Positions 34,825 through 45,461 of a stretch of DNA of 56,757 bases are shown one piece after another; within the stretch, counting starts at the first letter, position 1, and every line of letters starts with the position of its first letter. A model generated the notes under the pieces. That model saw only the letters and a program-made list of their open reading frames with translations. It had not been told where the DNA came from and searched no databases. Location of the stretch: the NCBI RefSeq assembly GCF_001667925.1, contig NZ_LZJR01000024.1, forward strand, positions 1 to 56,757. The letters run 5' to 3'. The position numbers and the translations under genes are program-made. Source of the DNA: Mycobacterium sp. E2479. GTDB lineage: Bacteria > Actinomycetota > Actinomycetes > Mycobacteriales > Mycobacteriaceae.

Positions 34825-35595
34825 ATGAATGCAGCGGACAACGACGCGGCGGATGGCCGCGACGCGGGACCAGACCCACCGCTGACCGTCGAACTGCTCG
34901 CCGACCTGCAGGCCGGCATGCTCGACGACGAGGCCGCCGCCCGCGTTCGCAGTCGAGTCCGCGCGGACCCGGATGCCGCCGCCGTGTTGGGTGCCTTGAA
35001 TCGGGTCCGCCGCGACCTCGCCACCGTCGGCGCCGATCCAGGCTCCGCACCTGACCCGCCTCCGCAGATGACCGGCCGAATTTCCGCGGCGCTGCGCTCG
35101 GCGGAGCCCGCTTCCGACGATGCGACCGGGCCGGCCGTTCACTCCGCCCGCCCACACATCCGTCCGGCCCGGACCGTCGCGGCGGCCGCGGGCCTGTGCG
35201 CGGTGCTCTCCGCCATCGGCTTCGGGACCGTGGCGCTCCTGCATGCGCCCGAACCCGTCCCGGACACCCCTGGCGACGTCGAGCACATCACGTTGTCGAC
35301 GCCGCCGATGGAGGTCCCGCTTTCACGGAACGAGATCCTCGGCCTGCTCGACCGCAGCCCCGACTACGGAACGCTCAACGACCCGGCGCGGCGCGCCTCT
35401 TGCCTCACCGGCCTCGGCTATCCGGCATCCACGCAGGTCCTGGGGGCGCGTCCGGTCGAGATCAACGCCCGTCCCGGCGTCGTTCTGGTCATAGCCGGCG
35501 ACAGCCCACACACGCTGGCTGTCTTCGCGGTCTCCCCCAACTGCAGCGCCGCCGATACCGGATTACTGGCCAATACCCAGGTCCCCCGCCCCTAA
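34825..35595 (+). CDS. rsmA: Anti-sigma-M factor RsmA (256 aa, Rv3912-like)
   Basis: The N-terminal acidic domain (TVELLADLQAGMLDDEAAAR) resembles a zinc-less anti-sigma domain that sequesters SigM. One TM at about residues 115-137 (VAAAAGLCAVLSAIGFGTVA) separates it from an extracytoplasmic sensor with two Cys (ASCLTGLGYP and SPNCSAAD). Position immediately after sigM and the one-TM topology match the known partner. Release of SigM probably follows regulated proteolysis; no detail of the signal is visible. Confidence 0.85.
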   Translation: MNAADNDAADGRDAGPDPPLTVELLADLQAGMLDDEAAARVRSRVRADPDAAAVLGALNRVRRDLATVGADPGSAPDPPPQMTGRISAALRSAEPASDDATGPAVHSARPHIRPARTVAAAAGLCAVLSAIGFGTVALLHAPEPVPDTPGDVEHITLSTPPMEVPLSRNEILGLLDRSPDYGTLNDPARRASCLTGLGYPASTQVLGARPVEINARPGVVLVIAGDSPHTLAVFAVSPNCSAADTGLLANTQVPRP

Positions 35596-35624
35596 TGTGG
35601 TGCGATGGGTGATGCGACACACCG

Positions 35625-35652
35625 GGGAACAGCCTTGCCTACGCTGGCGTTT
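35625..35652 (+). promoter_or_regulatory. SigH-type promoter of trxB-trxA
   Basis: GGGAAC (35625-35630) and CGTT (35648-35651) are separated by 17 nt, a perfect match to the thiol-stress SigH/SigR consensus (GGGAAY-N16-17-CGTT). It lies 37 nt upstream of the trxB start and drives thioredoxin genes, the classic SigH regulon members. Confidence 0.85.
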
Positions 35653-35688
35653 ACACAAGTCCAGAGACGAATCGCTTGAAAGGTTTCC

Positions 35689-36699
35689 ATGACCGCCGAC
35701 ACAGTGCATGACGTGATCGTTGTTGGTTCGGGTCCTGCTGGGTATACCGCGGCGTTGTATGCGGCGCGGGCGCAGTTGGCGCCGGTGGTGTTTGAGGGCA
35801 CGGCGTTTGGTGGGGCGTTGATGACGACCACCGAGGTAGAGAATTTCCCCGGTTTTCGCGACGGGATCACCGGTCCGGAGTTGATGGATCAGATGCGGGA
35901 GCAGGCGTTGCGGTTCGGGGCGGATCTGCGGATGGAAGACGTCGAATCGGTCTCGCTGGAGGGCCCGGTCAAAGCGGTGACCACGGCCGAGGGTCAGACG
36001 GTACGCGCGCGGGCGGTGATCTTGGCGATGGGCGCGGCCGCCCGGTATCTGGGGGTGCCCGGCGAGCAGGAGTTGCTGGGCCGCGGGGTGAGCTCGTGTG
36101 CGACCTGTGATGGGTTCTTTTTCAAGGATCAAGACATCGCGGTGATCGGGGGCGGGGACTCGGCGATGGAGGAGGCCACGTTTTTGACCCGGTTTGCCCG
36201 CAGCGTGACGGTGGTGCACCGGCGCGAGGAGTTTCGGGCCTCGCGGATCATGCTGGATCGCGCGCGTGCCAATGACAAGATCACCATCGTGACCAATAAG
36301 GCGGTCGAGGCGGTCGAGGGTGAGCAGTCGGTGACCGGGTTGCGGATGCGCGACACCGTCACCGGGGAGGTCTCGACGTTGGCGGTGAGCGGGGTGTTCG
36401 TGGCGATCGGGCATGATCCGCGCTCGGAGTTGGTCCGGGAGGTGGTGGACACCGATCCCGACGGTTATGTGCTGGTGCGCGGGCGTACCACGGCCACCTC
36501 GATTGACGGGGTGTTCGCCGCCGGGGACTTGGTGGATCGCACCTACCGCCAGGCCGTCACCGCCGCCGGCAGCGGCTGCTCGGCGGCCATCGACGCCGAA
36601 CGCTGGCTCGCCGACCACGAAGAGTCCAGCGCCGCCGCACAAGGCGACACCACCGAATTTCCGGGCAGTACCGACACATTGATTGGAGCACCACAATGA
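35689..36699 (+). CDS. trxB: Thioredoxin reductase (336 aa)
   Basis: This is an FAD/NADPH enzyme that reduces thioredoxin. The FAD motif [16 protein letters not shown] lies near the N-terminus, the redox pair is C137/C140 in SCATCDGFF, the NADPH motif [10 protein letters not shown] follows, and the C-terminal FAD-contact segment includes [11 protein letters not shown] 35689 has GAAAGG 6 nt upstream. It overlaps trxA by 4 nt (ATGA). Codon use is odd: from about 35710 to 36535 most codons end in G or T (GCG, TTG, GTG, GGG, CGG), unlike the C-ending usage of the flanking genes and of its own last 150 nt. This suggests a recombined segment. Confidence 0.96.
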   Translation: MTADTVHDVIVVGSGPAGYTAALYAARAQLAPVVFEGTAFGGALMTTTEVENFPGFRDGITGPELMDQMREQALRFGADLRMEDVESVSLEGPVKAVTTAEGQTVRARAVILAMGAAARYLGVPGEQELLGRGVSSCATCDGFFFKDQDIAVIGGGDSAMEEATFLTRFARSVTVVHRREEFRASRIMLDRARANDKITIVTNKAVEAVEGEQSVTGLRMRDTVTGEVSTLAVSGVFVAIGHDPRSELVREVVDTDPDGYVLVRGRTTATSIDGVFAAGDLVDRTYRQAVTAAGSGCSAAIDAERWLADHEESSAAAQGDTTEFPGSTDTLIGAPQ

Positions 36700-37049
36700 C
36701 CGACGCCGAAAAAGCCGGTGGCACACTAGAAGTCTCTGACGCGTCGTTCTCCACTGACGTGCTGTCCAGCAATAAGCCTGTGCTGGTTGACTTTTGGGCA
36801 ACGTGGTGCGGCCCGTGCAAGATGGTGGCGCCGGTTCTCGAGGAGATCGCCAGCGAGCGAGGCGAACAACTCACGGTCGCCAAGCTCGACGTGGATGCCA
36901 ACCCCGAAACCGCACAGAACTTCCAGGTGGTCTCCATCCCCACACTGATCCTGTTCAAAGACGGGCAGCCGGTGAAGCGGATCGTCGGCGCGAAAGGCAA
37001 GGCGGCGTTACTGCGTGAGCTGTCCGACGCGGTTCCCGACCTCAGCTGA
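36696..37049 (+). CDS. trxA: Thioredoxin (117 aa)
   Basis: The active site WCGPCK has C38 and C41, within the context [17 protein letters not shown]. The cis-Pro loop [14 protein letters not shown] is intact. It is the disulfide reductant fed by the preceding reductase and corresponds to M. tuberculosis TrxC (Rv3914). Its ATG overlaps the trxB TGA (ATGA), so the pair is translationally coupled and shares the SigH-type promoter. Confidence 0.96.
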   Translation: MTDAEKAGGTLEVSDASFSTDVLSSNKPVLVDFWATWCGPCKMVAPVLEEIASERGEQLTVAKLDVDANPETAQNFQVVSIPTLILFKDGQPVKRIVGAKGKAALLRELSDAVPDLS

Positions 37050-37180
37050 TTTCATTTAGTTCGTCGCACCACGCCCCGCGCATAGCCTGGGGTTTTCCCG
37101 AATTTACCAAGCGTCTGCGACAATACCGTTAGCTGTTGCCCACATCTGAGCTTGTCAATTAGTCCCGGAGGGCCCTTGGT

Positions 37181-38401
37181 ATGCCGAGTCCGCGCCGCGA
37201 ATACGGCGACGCGCTGCGCTGTGGTGATCACAGCGCTGCAGTGACCGAGATCCGGGCGACGCTGGCCACGCTGGGCCTGCTGGATAGCTCCGAGGACGAT
37301 CTCAACACCGGCCGGCACGTGGCCCTCGAGCTCTTCGACGCCGAACTCGACCAAGCGGTTCGTGCCTTTCAGCAGCATCGTGGCCTGCTGGTGGACGGCA
37401 TCGTCGGCGAGGCCACCTACCGGGCGCTCAAAGAGGCGTCGTACCGGCTCGGTGCCCGCATCCTGTATCACCAATTCGGTGCCCCGCTGTTCGGCGACGA
37501 CGTCGCCACGCTGCAGGCTCGCTTGCAGGATCTGGGCTTTTACACCGGGCTGGTCGACGGATACTTCGGGTTGCAGACCCACAACGCGTTGATGTCGTAT
37601 CAGCGCGAGTACGGCCTGTCCGCCGACGGGATCTGCGGGCCAGAAACATTGCGTTCCTTTCATTTCCTGAGTTCGCGGGTCACCGGCGGATCTCCGCACG
37701 CGCTACGCGAAGAGGAGTTGGTTCGCTCATCCGGTCCCAAGTTGTCGGGCAAGCGGATCATCATCGATCCGGGCCGCGGGGGCCCAGACCACGGCATGAT
37801 CATGCAGGGCCCGTCGGGACCGGTCAGCGAAGCAGATGTGTTGTGGGACTTGGCCAGCCGCCTGGAAGGGCGGATGGCCGCGATTGGCATGGAGACCTTC
37901 CTGTCGAGGCCGGTCAACCGCAGTCCGCTCGATGCCGAACGGGCCGCCACCGCCAACAATGTCGGCGCAGACCTGATGATCAGCCTGCGCTGCGAAAGTC
38001 AGGCGAGCCCCGCCGCCAACGGGGTGGCTTCCTTCCATTTCGGCAACTCGCACGGTTCGGTCTCCACCATCGGGCGCAACCTGGCCGACTTCATCCAACG
38101 AGAAGTGGTGGCGCGCACTGGTTTACGGGACTGCCGCACACACGGCCGGACGTGGGACCTGCTGCGCCTGACCCGGATGCCGACCGTACAGGTCGACGTC
38201 GGCTACATCACCAATCCCCGCGACCGATCCATGCTGGTCTCAACGCAGACTCGCGACGCCATCGCCGAGGGAATCCTGGCCGCGGTCAAGCGGCTGTACC
38301 TGTTGGGCAAGAACGACCGCCCCACTGGCACTTTCACTTTCGCCGAGCTGCTGGCCCACGAACTGTCGGTGGAACGCACCAGCCAACTCGGCGGTTCCTA
38401 A
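37181..38401 (+). CDS. cwlM: CwlM, regulatory amidase-like protein (406 aa)
   Basis: Two peptidoglycan-binding modules (residues about 10-75 and 95-150; AVRAFQQHRGLLVDGIVGEA, GYFGLQTHNALMSYQ) precede an Amidase_3 fold (from about 187). The first zinc-ligand motif reads IIIDPGRGG rather than IDPGHGG, so the ligand His is Arg. The later SxH site reads SLRCES. These losses fit the known mycobacterial CwlM, which is not a hydrolase but a PknB-phosphorylated cytoplasmic activator of MurA. There is no signal peptide. ATG 37181 follows GGAGGG. The stop overlaps the convergent gene by 4 nt. Confidence 0.95.
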   Translation: MPSPRREYGDALRCGDHSAAVTEIRATLATLGLLDSSEDDLNTGRHVALELFDAELDQAVRAFQQHRGLLVDGIVGEATYRALKEASYRLGARILYHQFGAPLFGDDVATLQARLQDLGFYTGLVDGYFGLQTHNALMSYQREYGLSADGICGPETLRSFHFLSSRVTGGSPHALREEELVRSSGPKLSGKRIIIDPGRGGPDHGMIMQGPSGPVSEADVLWDLASRLEGRMAAIGMETFLSRPVNRSPLDAERAATANNVGADLMISLRCESQASPAANGVASFHFGNSHGSVSTIGRNLADFIQREVVARTGLRDCRTHGRTWDLLRLTRMPTVQVDVGYITNPRDRSMLVSTQTRDAIAEGILAAVKRLYLLGKNDRPTGTFTFAELLAHELSVERTSQLGGS

Positions 38402-39177
38402 CCGTAGCCACCCAGGGTGGTTTCGCGCGCATTCGCTGTCGTGGATCCGGTGCCCCCTGCCGTGGACCCGGCGCCCACCGGCTGCTCCAGGTGTGCGTTC
38501 TCCAGCAGGCGTTCCAAGGCAGCCTCCACCTCCGCCTTCCAGCCGAGGCCTTTGTCGAGTTCGAGGCGCAGCCGAGGGAAGTACGTATGTGGGGCTACCA
38601 CAACGAAACCCGTGTCTTGTAAGAAATCTGCATCCATGACGCAGTGGTCCACCGAGCAATCGCCGACGGCTTCCAGCACGGGCCGTACGTCGGGACCGAC
38701 CAAGCGCGGATCCTGCAGTTCCGAGGCCGCCGGGGTGCGCCCGAACGCTTCGAGCGCGCGGACGCCACGGCGTACCAGTTCATCGATGACCCGGGCGATC
38801 AAGCCGTGTGGCAGGTCGTCGGCCGCCGGTCCCGGTTCGATACCCATTGACGTCAACAACACCGCATCCGCCGACACCGGACCCGTCGGGAACCGCTGTG
38901 CCCGCGGCACCGCCCGTGGCGGCGCGTAGAACACGTAGCCCAGGCATGGTGGCTCGGCCTGGCTTCGCTCGTCCGGGACCGCGGTCGCGACCTGCCCGCA
39001 CGATCCCCACTCCAGCATCACCATCGACAACCACGCTTCTTTTTCGAACTCCGGGTCCGCGAGGTGGTCGTGATTACCGAGGGTCGCAGGATCGACTTCC
39101 CAGAAGACGCACCGGCGTGCGTGCTTGGGAAGCTGCTCGAATGCCTCGAGCCTTAGCGGCATGATTCGAGCGGACAC
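38398..39177 (-). CDS. GNAT-like conserved protein (259 aa, Rv3916c-like)
   Basis: It is a conserved actinobacterial protein next to cwlM and parB. The segments AWLSMVMLEWGSCGQVATAV, CLGYVFYAPP, GLIARVIDELVRRGVRALEA and FLQDTGFVVVAPH follow the order of strands and helices in a GCN5-type N-acetyltransferase. The substrate is unknown. GTG 39177 was chosen because AGGAGG lies just upstream and VSARI..LRLEAFEQLP matches the H37Rv start I recall; ATG 39162 is an alternative. The C-terminal tail is Gly/Thr-rich and variable. It overlaps cwlM tail to tail. Confidence 0.82.
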   Translation of the reverse strand: MSARIMPLRLEAFEQLPKHARRCVFWEVDPATLGNHDHLADPEFEKEAWLSMVMLEWGSCGQVATAVPDERSQAEPPCLGYVFYAPPRAVPRAQRFPTGPVSADAVLLTSMGIEPGPAADDLPHGLIARVIDELVRRGVRALEAFGRTPAASELQDPRLVGPDVRPVLEAVGDCSVDHCVMDADFLQDTGFVVVAPHTYFPRLRLELDKGLGWKAEVEAALERLLENAHLEQPVGAGSTAGGTGSTTANARETTLGGYG

Positions 39178-39443
39178 TAGCCTCCTGGCTTCTGTGCGGT
39201 ACTGCAGCCATCTGCACCGGCAACCCCTCCAGGATAGGAGAGGTGGCCGTGATCGGGCCAGCTTTGGCCTGGTCATCGAGTTTGGCGCCCCCGGACCGGT
39301 CCGCATCAAGGAGCCTCAACCCCTCCAGGGCCGAAAGTTGTTGATGTGCATGCCGTTTCGCTGAGCCGGTGTTCCTGGTATACGCGAATTTGGCACCAAC
39401 GCCGCCGCGGTGTCACAGTGACGTAATTACACGGTGTCCTGGT
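39178..39443. other. Intergenic region between parB and the GNAT-like gene
   Basis: These 266 bases contain no supported coding frame. The minus-strand promoter of the GNAT-like gene must lie here; a TATACC hexamer (reverse strand, near 39380) is one candidate. No parS match or clear terminator was seen. Confidence 0.35.
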
Positions 39444-40430
39444 TCATGCCTTGGGCGGGGACATAACGTCGAGGATGCGCTGTAGATCGTCCACCGAACC
39501 GAACTCGACCACGATCTTGCCCTTGCGTTTGCCGAGGCTAACGGTGACGCGGGTGTCGAAGGCGGTCGACAGCCGGTCAGCAACGTCTTGGAGGCCGGGC
39601 ATCTGGATTGGCTTGCGTCGCGGGGCGGTCGGCGTGGCCGCACCACTGCGGTTGGCCAAGGTGACCGCTTCCTCGGTGGCTCGCACCGAGAGTCCCTCGG
39701 CGACGATCCGGGCGGCCAACTCCTCCTGCGCTTCGGGCCCGGCCTCCAGCGACAGCAGCGCGCGCGCGTGACCGGCGGACAGTACTCCGGCGGCCACCCG
39801 CCGTTGCACCGCGATCGGCAGCTTGAGCAGGCGGATCATGTTCGTGATCAATGGCCGCGACCTGCCGATGCGCGCCGCCAGTTCATCGTGGGTGACGCCG
39901 AACTCGTCGAGCAGCTGTTGGTAGGCCGCCGCCTCTTCCAGCGGGTTCAGCTGCACCCGGTGGATGTTCTCCAGCAGGGCGTCGCGCAGCAGATCGTCGT
40001 CGCCGGTCTCGCGCACGATCGCCGGGATGGTCGCCAGGCCGGCCTCTTGGGCCGCGCGCCAGCGCCGCTCCCCCATCACGATCTGGTAACGCGCACCGCT
40101 TGCGGAATCTTTGATCGCCCGCACCACGATCGGCTGCAAGAGGCCGAACTCGCGGATCGAGTGCACCAGCTCCGACAGGGCTTCCTCGTCGAACACCTGA
40201 CGGGGCTGACGCGGGTTGCGTTCGATGTCGGCGGGTGCGATCTCGCGGTAGACCGCGCCCACCGACGATGCGTCCTGCGGCGGTGGTCCCCCGATCAAGA
40301 CATCGGCGGCCGCGTCGCCCATCCGCGGGCCGAGCGTAGCCGGCCCAGCGTCGCCCTCCGCGGGGCCGGTCGGGATAAGCGAAGCCAGGCCTCGGCCGAG
40401 GCCTCCCTTCTTGCGTAACGGCTGCGTCAT
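39444..40430 (-). CDS. parB: Chromosome partitioning protein ParB (328 aa)
   Basis: ParB is a CTP-dependent clamp that loads at parS, spreads, and organises the origin. Motifs are the N-terminal [14 protein letters not shown] (ParA contact), [14 protein letters not shown], the CTP-binding [13 protein letters not shown] and [14 protein letters not shown], and an [25 protein letters not shown]-terminal dimerisation domain follows. ATG 40430 ([10 protein letters not shown]) has AAGGGA 6 nt upstream and matches the family; a TTG at 40457 would extend it into parA but is less likely. It is 23 nt downstream of parA. Confidence 0.96.
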   Translation of the reverse strand: MTQPLRKKGGLGRGLASLIPTGPAEGDAGPATLGPRMGDAAADVLIGGPPPQDASSVGAVYREIAPADIERNPRQPRQVFDEEALSELVHSIREFGLLQPIVVRAIKDSASGARYQIVMGERRWRAAQEAGLATIPAIVRETGDDDLLRDALLENIHRVQLNPLEEAAAYQQLLDEFGVTHDELAARIGRSRPLITNMIRLLKLPIAVQRRVAAGVLSAGHARALLSLEAGPEAQEELAARIVAEGLSVRATEEAVTLANRSGAATPTAPRRKPIQMPGLQDVADRLSTAFDTRVTVSLGKRKGKIVVEFGSVDDLQRILDVMSPPKA

Positions 40431-40453
40431 GGTCGTCCCTTCGCGGATGGTGG

Positions 40454-42234
<1,781 letters not shown>

Positions 42235-42281
42235 TCAGAGGTCGGTCGCGACGGGAACTACACGGCTGTAACTCTGGGCCC

Positions 42282-42839
42282 TCAGTCGCGCAGGACGACC
42301 ACGCGGCGCGCCGGCTCGACGCCCTCGCTCTCGCTGTGCACTCCGGAGACCGCGGCCACGGCGTCGTGGACGATCTTGCGTTCGAACGGCGTCATCGGCG
42401 CAAGCTCTTCGCGCTCGCCGGAATCGAGAACTCGGCGCGCGACCTTGTCGCCCAGCGCCGCCAGTTCCTCGCGCCGCCGCCGCCGCCAACTCGCGATGTC
42501 GAGCATCAACCGGCTCCGCACCCCGGTCTTCTGGTGCACCGCCAAGCGGGTGAGTTCCTGCAGCGCGTCAAGCACCTCGCCGCCGCGACCCACCAACTTG
42601 TTCAAGTCGTCGCTGCCATCGATGCTCACGACGGCACGGCTGCCCTCGACGTCCAGGTCGATGTCGCCGTCGAAGTCCAACAGGTCTAGCAGCTCTTCGA
42701 GATAGTCGCCGGCGATCTCGCCCTCGGCGACCAACCGCTCCTCCAAAGCATCGGTGTCCTCTGGAACGGCATCTTCGGCGTCCGACCGTGTGTCAAGCTC
42801 CGTGTCAACGTCGCGCTCGGTGGTCTCGGCGTCTGTCAT
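42282..42839 (-). CDS. jag: KH-R3H RNA-binding protein Jag/KhpB (185 aa)
   Basis: An acidic N-terminal part is followed by a KH-like domain with a GRGG loop (KLVGRGGEVLDALQEL) and a C-terminal R3H domain (PFERKIVHDAVAAVSG with the Arg and His of the motif). Such proteins bind RNA and affect cell-wall elongation in Gram-positive bacteria. ATG 42839 was chosen for the strong GAGGGAGAA site 4 nt upstream. It sits after yidC in the rpmH-rnpA-yidD-yidC-jag-rsmG-parAB order typical of bacteria. Confidence 0.92.
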   Translation of the reverse strand: MTDAETTERDVDTELDTRSDAEDAVPEDTDALEERLVAEGEIAGDYLEELLDLLDFDGDIDLDVEGSRAVVSIDGSDDLNKLVGRGGEVLDALQELTRLAVHQKTGVRSRLMLDIASWRRRRREELAALGDKVARRVLDSGEREELAPMTPFERKIVHDAVAAVSGVHSESEGVEPARRVVVLRD

Positions 42840-42918
42840 GTCTTCTCCCTCAATCCGTGGGCCCCGGCCCAATTGGGGTCACCCTGTGCGGACGGCCCCG
42901 ATAGCTATTCCGCCCGTA

Positions 42919-44013
42919 TCAGCGTTTGCGTTTTTTCGGTCGCGCCCCGGGCCTCGGCGTGCGGTTGCTCGGGCCCCCGCCCCCGCCGGACGCCGGGCGG
43001 TCGGCTCCGTCGGAATCTGTCGTCGCGGAACCGGGCGCATCGACGTCGCCGTCGGCCGCCGTCGAACCGTTGCCACCCGACGACGCCGCCTTCGGGTTCC
43101 GCTTCGGCTTGGCTCCCGGCGCCGGCGCGTTCGCCGCCCGGCGCTGGATCGCTTCCTGCTTCTTCGCTTCGTCCTCTTTCTCGATCATCCCGAAGACGTA
43201 GTGCTGCTGCCCGAAGGTCCAGATGTTGTTCGCGAACCAGTACAGGATGATCGCGAGCGGAAGGAATGGCCCACCGACCACCACGCCGAGTGGGAACACG
43301 TACAACGCGAGTTTGTTCATCATCGCGGTCTGCGGGTTCGCCGCCGCCTCCGGGCTCTGGCGCGCCACCGACGCCCGGCTGTTGAAGTAGGTCGCGACGC
43401 CGGCCAGGATCATCACCGGCAGGCCCACCGCGATCACAGCCGGCCGGCTGAAGAAGGTGAACGCATCCAGCCCAGTGCGCTGCGTCATGAAGGCGCCGAT
43501 CGGGGCGCCGAACAAATTGGCGTCCAGGAAGTGCCCCACGTCGGTCGGGGTGAAGACGTAGTTTCCGGTCATGCGGTTCTGCGCCACCGACAAGTGGGGC
43601 TGACCGAAGCCGCCGGTGGTCCGGTTGAACGAGCGCAGCACGTGATACAGACCGATGAACACCGGGATCTGCGCCAGCATCGGTAAGCAGCCCAGGATCG
43701 GGTTGAAGCCGTGTTCGCGCTGGAGCTTCTGCATCTCGAGCGCCATGCGCTGGCGATCCTTGCCGTACTTCTTCTGCAGCGCCTTGATCTGCGGCTGTAG
43801 CTCCTGCATCTGGCGCGTGGTGCGGATCTGCCGCACGAAGGGCTTGTAGAGCAACGCGCGCAGGCTGAAGACCAAGAACATCACCGACAGCGCCCAGGCG
43901 AAGAAGTTCGACGGGCCCAGCATCGAGGCGAACAACTTGTACCAGACCCACATGATCCACGACACCGGGTAGTAGACGAAGTCGAGGCTGAAGAAATCAA
44001 ACAAAGGATCCAC
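42919..44013 (-). CDS. yidC: Membrane protein insertase YidC (364 aa)
   Basis: It inserts and folds inner-membrane proteins with or without SecYEG. Five TM helices are expected: the first near residues 14-38 ([15 protein letters not shown]), then [16 protein letters not shown] with the groove Arg, a cytoplasmic hairpin ([20 protein letters not shown]), and later helices [32 protein letters not shown] and [13 protein letters not shown]. The C-terminal tail is basic (ARPKKRKR). GTG 44013 with GAGGGGA just upstream agrees with the family start. It overlaps yidD by 17 nt. Confidence 0.95.
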   Translation of the reverse strand: MDPLFDFFSLDFVYYPVSWIMWVWYKLFASMLGPSNFFAWALSVMFLVFSLRALLYKPFVRQIRTTRQMQELQPQIKALQKKYGKDRQRMALEMQKLQREHGFNPILGCLPMLAQIPVFIGLYHVLRSFNRTTGGFGQPHLSVAQNRMTGNYVFTPTDVGHFLDANLFGAPIGAFMTQRTGLDAFTFFSRPAVIAVGLPVMILAGVATYFNSRASVARQSPEAAANPQTAMMNKLALYVFPLGVVVGGPFLPLAIILYWFANNIWTFGQQHYVFGMIEKEDEAKKQEAIQRRAANAPAPGAKPKRNPKAASSGGNGSTAADGDVDAPGSATTDSDGADRPASGGGGGPSNRTPRPGARPKKRKR

Positions 44014-44344
44014 TCTCCCCTCGCGCCGCTCGGACAACCCGAACGGCGCTGGCATCTTGGCAATTCACGTGACTTTCCGGGCGGTCCGGTATCGGATCCC
44101 ATCCGCCTTCATGCCATGGTCCGCACTTGGCGAGTCTGGCCGCAGCCAACCAGCTCCCCCGAATCAGGCCGTACTCGTTCAGCGCATCGACCGCGTACTG
44201 GCTGCAGGTCGGAACGAAGCGGCATGTCGCCGGACGCAGCGGCGACACCATATGCCGGTACAGCTGAATCAAAAAAATCACTCCGCGCGCGGCCGCCGTT
44301 CCGGCCATCCGGACGAACGCGCGCAACCCGGTCAACGCCGTCAC
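43997..44344 (-). CDS. yidD: Membrane protein insertion efficiency factor YidD (115 aa)
   Basis: It carries the family core [34 protein letters not shown] and [13 protein letters not shown], including the three conserved Cys positions. It assists YidC-dependent insertion at the membrane. GTG 44344 overlaps the rnpA TGA as GTGA, which supports this start over one 12 codons upstream. It overlaps the yidC start, so rnpA-yidD-yidC is a tightly coupled unit. Confidence 0.92.
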   Translation of the reverse strand: MTALTGLRAFVRMAGTAAARGVIFLIQLYRHMVSPLRPATCRFVPTCSQYAVDALNEYGLIRGSWLAAARLAKCGPWHEGGWDPIPDRPESHVNCQDASAVRVVRAARGESGSFV

Positions 44345-44700
44345 GACTCGCTCCCTGCCGCCGACGCGCGTCGCAGACACCGGCGCAGTTCCTGCTCGAG
44401 TCGGGCCGAGGATGCCGTCCGGCTGCTGGGCAGCGCACGGATCACCAATCGATCCGACCGGCCGAGCTCGCCCAGCAGGGCACGGGCCACATGGCGCAGC
44501 CGGCGAGCCACGCGGTGTCGATCCACGGCGGATCCGACGGCCTTGCCCACCACCAATCCGACCTGCGGCGCGACGATTTCGTCCCGATCGGATCCCCGGC
44601 GAAGATGCACGAGGATATCGGGCTGTGCCAGGCGAATCCCGTGCTTCACCGTCGCGTCAAAGTCAATTGACCGCGTCATGCGGTTGCGTGCCGGAAGCAC
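44341..44700 (-). CDS. rnpA: Ribonuclease P protein component RnpA (119 aa)
   Basis: It is the protein subunit that helps RNase P RNA mature the 5' ends of tRNAs. An N-terminal [20 protein letters not shown] and the Arg-rich RNA-binding helix ([19 protein letters not shown]) are typical. GTG 44700 is the start. It follows rpmH by 23 nt and overlaps yidD by 4 nt. Confidence 0.94.
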   Translation of the reverse strand: MLPARNRMTRSIDFDATVKHGIRLAQPDILVHLRRGSDRDEIVAPQVGLVVGKAVGSAVDRHRVARRLRHVARALLGELGRSDRLVIRALPSSRTASSARLEQELRRCLRRASAAGSES

Positions 44701-44723
44701 CGCTGAACGACCTGGAGCCGCGA

Positions 44724-44867
44724 TCAGGCAGAGAGCGCGCGGCGACCCTTGCGGCGCCGACCGGACACGATCGCACGTCCGGCGCGAGTGCGCATCCGCA
44801 GGCGGAAACCATGCACGCGGGCTCGGCGCCGGTTATTCGGCTGGAAGGTCCGCTTGCCCTTGGCCAC
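44724..44867 (-). CDS. rpmH: Ribosomal protein bL34 (47 aa)
   Basis: Translated from GTG 44867: [20 protein letters not shown] and then a continuing Arg/Lys-rich sequence to a TGA at 44724. It is the standard bL34 with the mycobacterial KGRRALSA end. GAGGAG lies 7 nt upstream. It is the first gene of the minus-strand rpmH-rnpA-yidD-yidC-jag-rsmG-parA-parB series, divergent from dnaA. Confidence 0.97.
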   Translation of the reverse strand: MAKGKRTFQPNNRRRARVHGFRLRMRTRAGRAIVSGRRRKGRRALSA

Positions 44868-45461
44868 GACGTTCTCCTCGTTGTGTTGCCATCCAGCCGC
44901 TCAGACTTTCGCATCTGGCTCATCTGCGGTTCGACCGGAGGTGGTCTTGGTGTTGCTGGCCGGCGCGGTCCCCATGTGGTTCGGGTCGCAGCCGTATCGC
45001 CGACTTTCGGGCGACTGTTTGAGGGTACTGACGAGGCTTCGCCTGGTCAAACCTGGCTTGCCACAACGAACCCACACACAGGCGACAGAAAGATTTCCGT
45101 TTCCGTCACACTCGCCGCGGCCGTCGCTACCATAACGAGCCGAAGCAAGCCCCGCGTACCCTAAATGACCCGATTGGAAAGCAGCAGAACTGTTGGCAGC
45201 CGAACAGAAAACTGTTAGCTTCTGCGAAGTCGTTTTAGACTGAAGCAGCGCTCGGCAACGAAGCGAGGATGGTGGATCGACTAGCTGCCTAGACAACCTT
45301 TCGAGGTTCTCTTCCAGCGCGGAGATCGCGAGCCGGCCAGTAGGCTGTGGCTCGCCTACGATCATCCTGTCCACACCTGTGTATAACTATGTGGACAGTT
45401 GTTTTGCCGCCAAGCGTGGTGTACTCGGGTCGGGACGTTCGAGAACCAGGGAGATGCGTCG
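44868..45461. promoter_or_regulatory. Divergent rpmH/dnaA promoter region
   Basis: This is 594 bases of non-coding DNA. Candidate -10 boxes are TAGGGT on the minus strand near 45155-45160 (rpmH side), and TAGACT at 45236-45241 and TATAAC at 45382-45387 on the plus strand (dnaA side). Two DnaA boxes lie close to dnaA. No coding frame is supported. By analogy with other mycobacteria, this region sets dnaA expression. Confidence 0.6.
45367..45398. promoter_or_regulatory. Inverted pair of DnaA boxes in the dnaA promoter
   Basis: CTGTCCACA (45367-45375) on the plus strand and its exact inverse TGTGGACAG (45390-45398) are separated by 14 nt that include TATAACTAT, a possible -10. Each box differs from the TTGTCCACA consensus only at the first base. 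They lie 64-95 nt before the dnaA start, well placed for autorepression by DnaA. Confidence 0.8.

Noticed and set aside
44064..44072. TTCACGTGA, a parS-like core within yidD
   Set aside because: Only the central 9 bases match; the flanking bases required by ParB do not.
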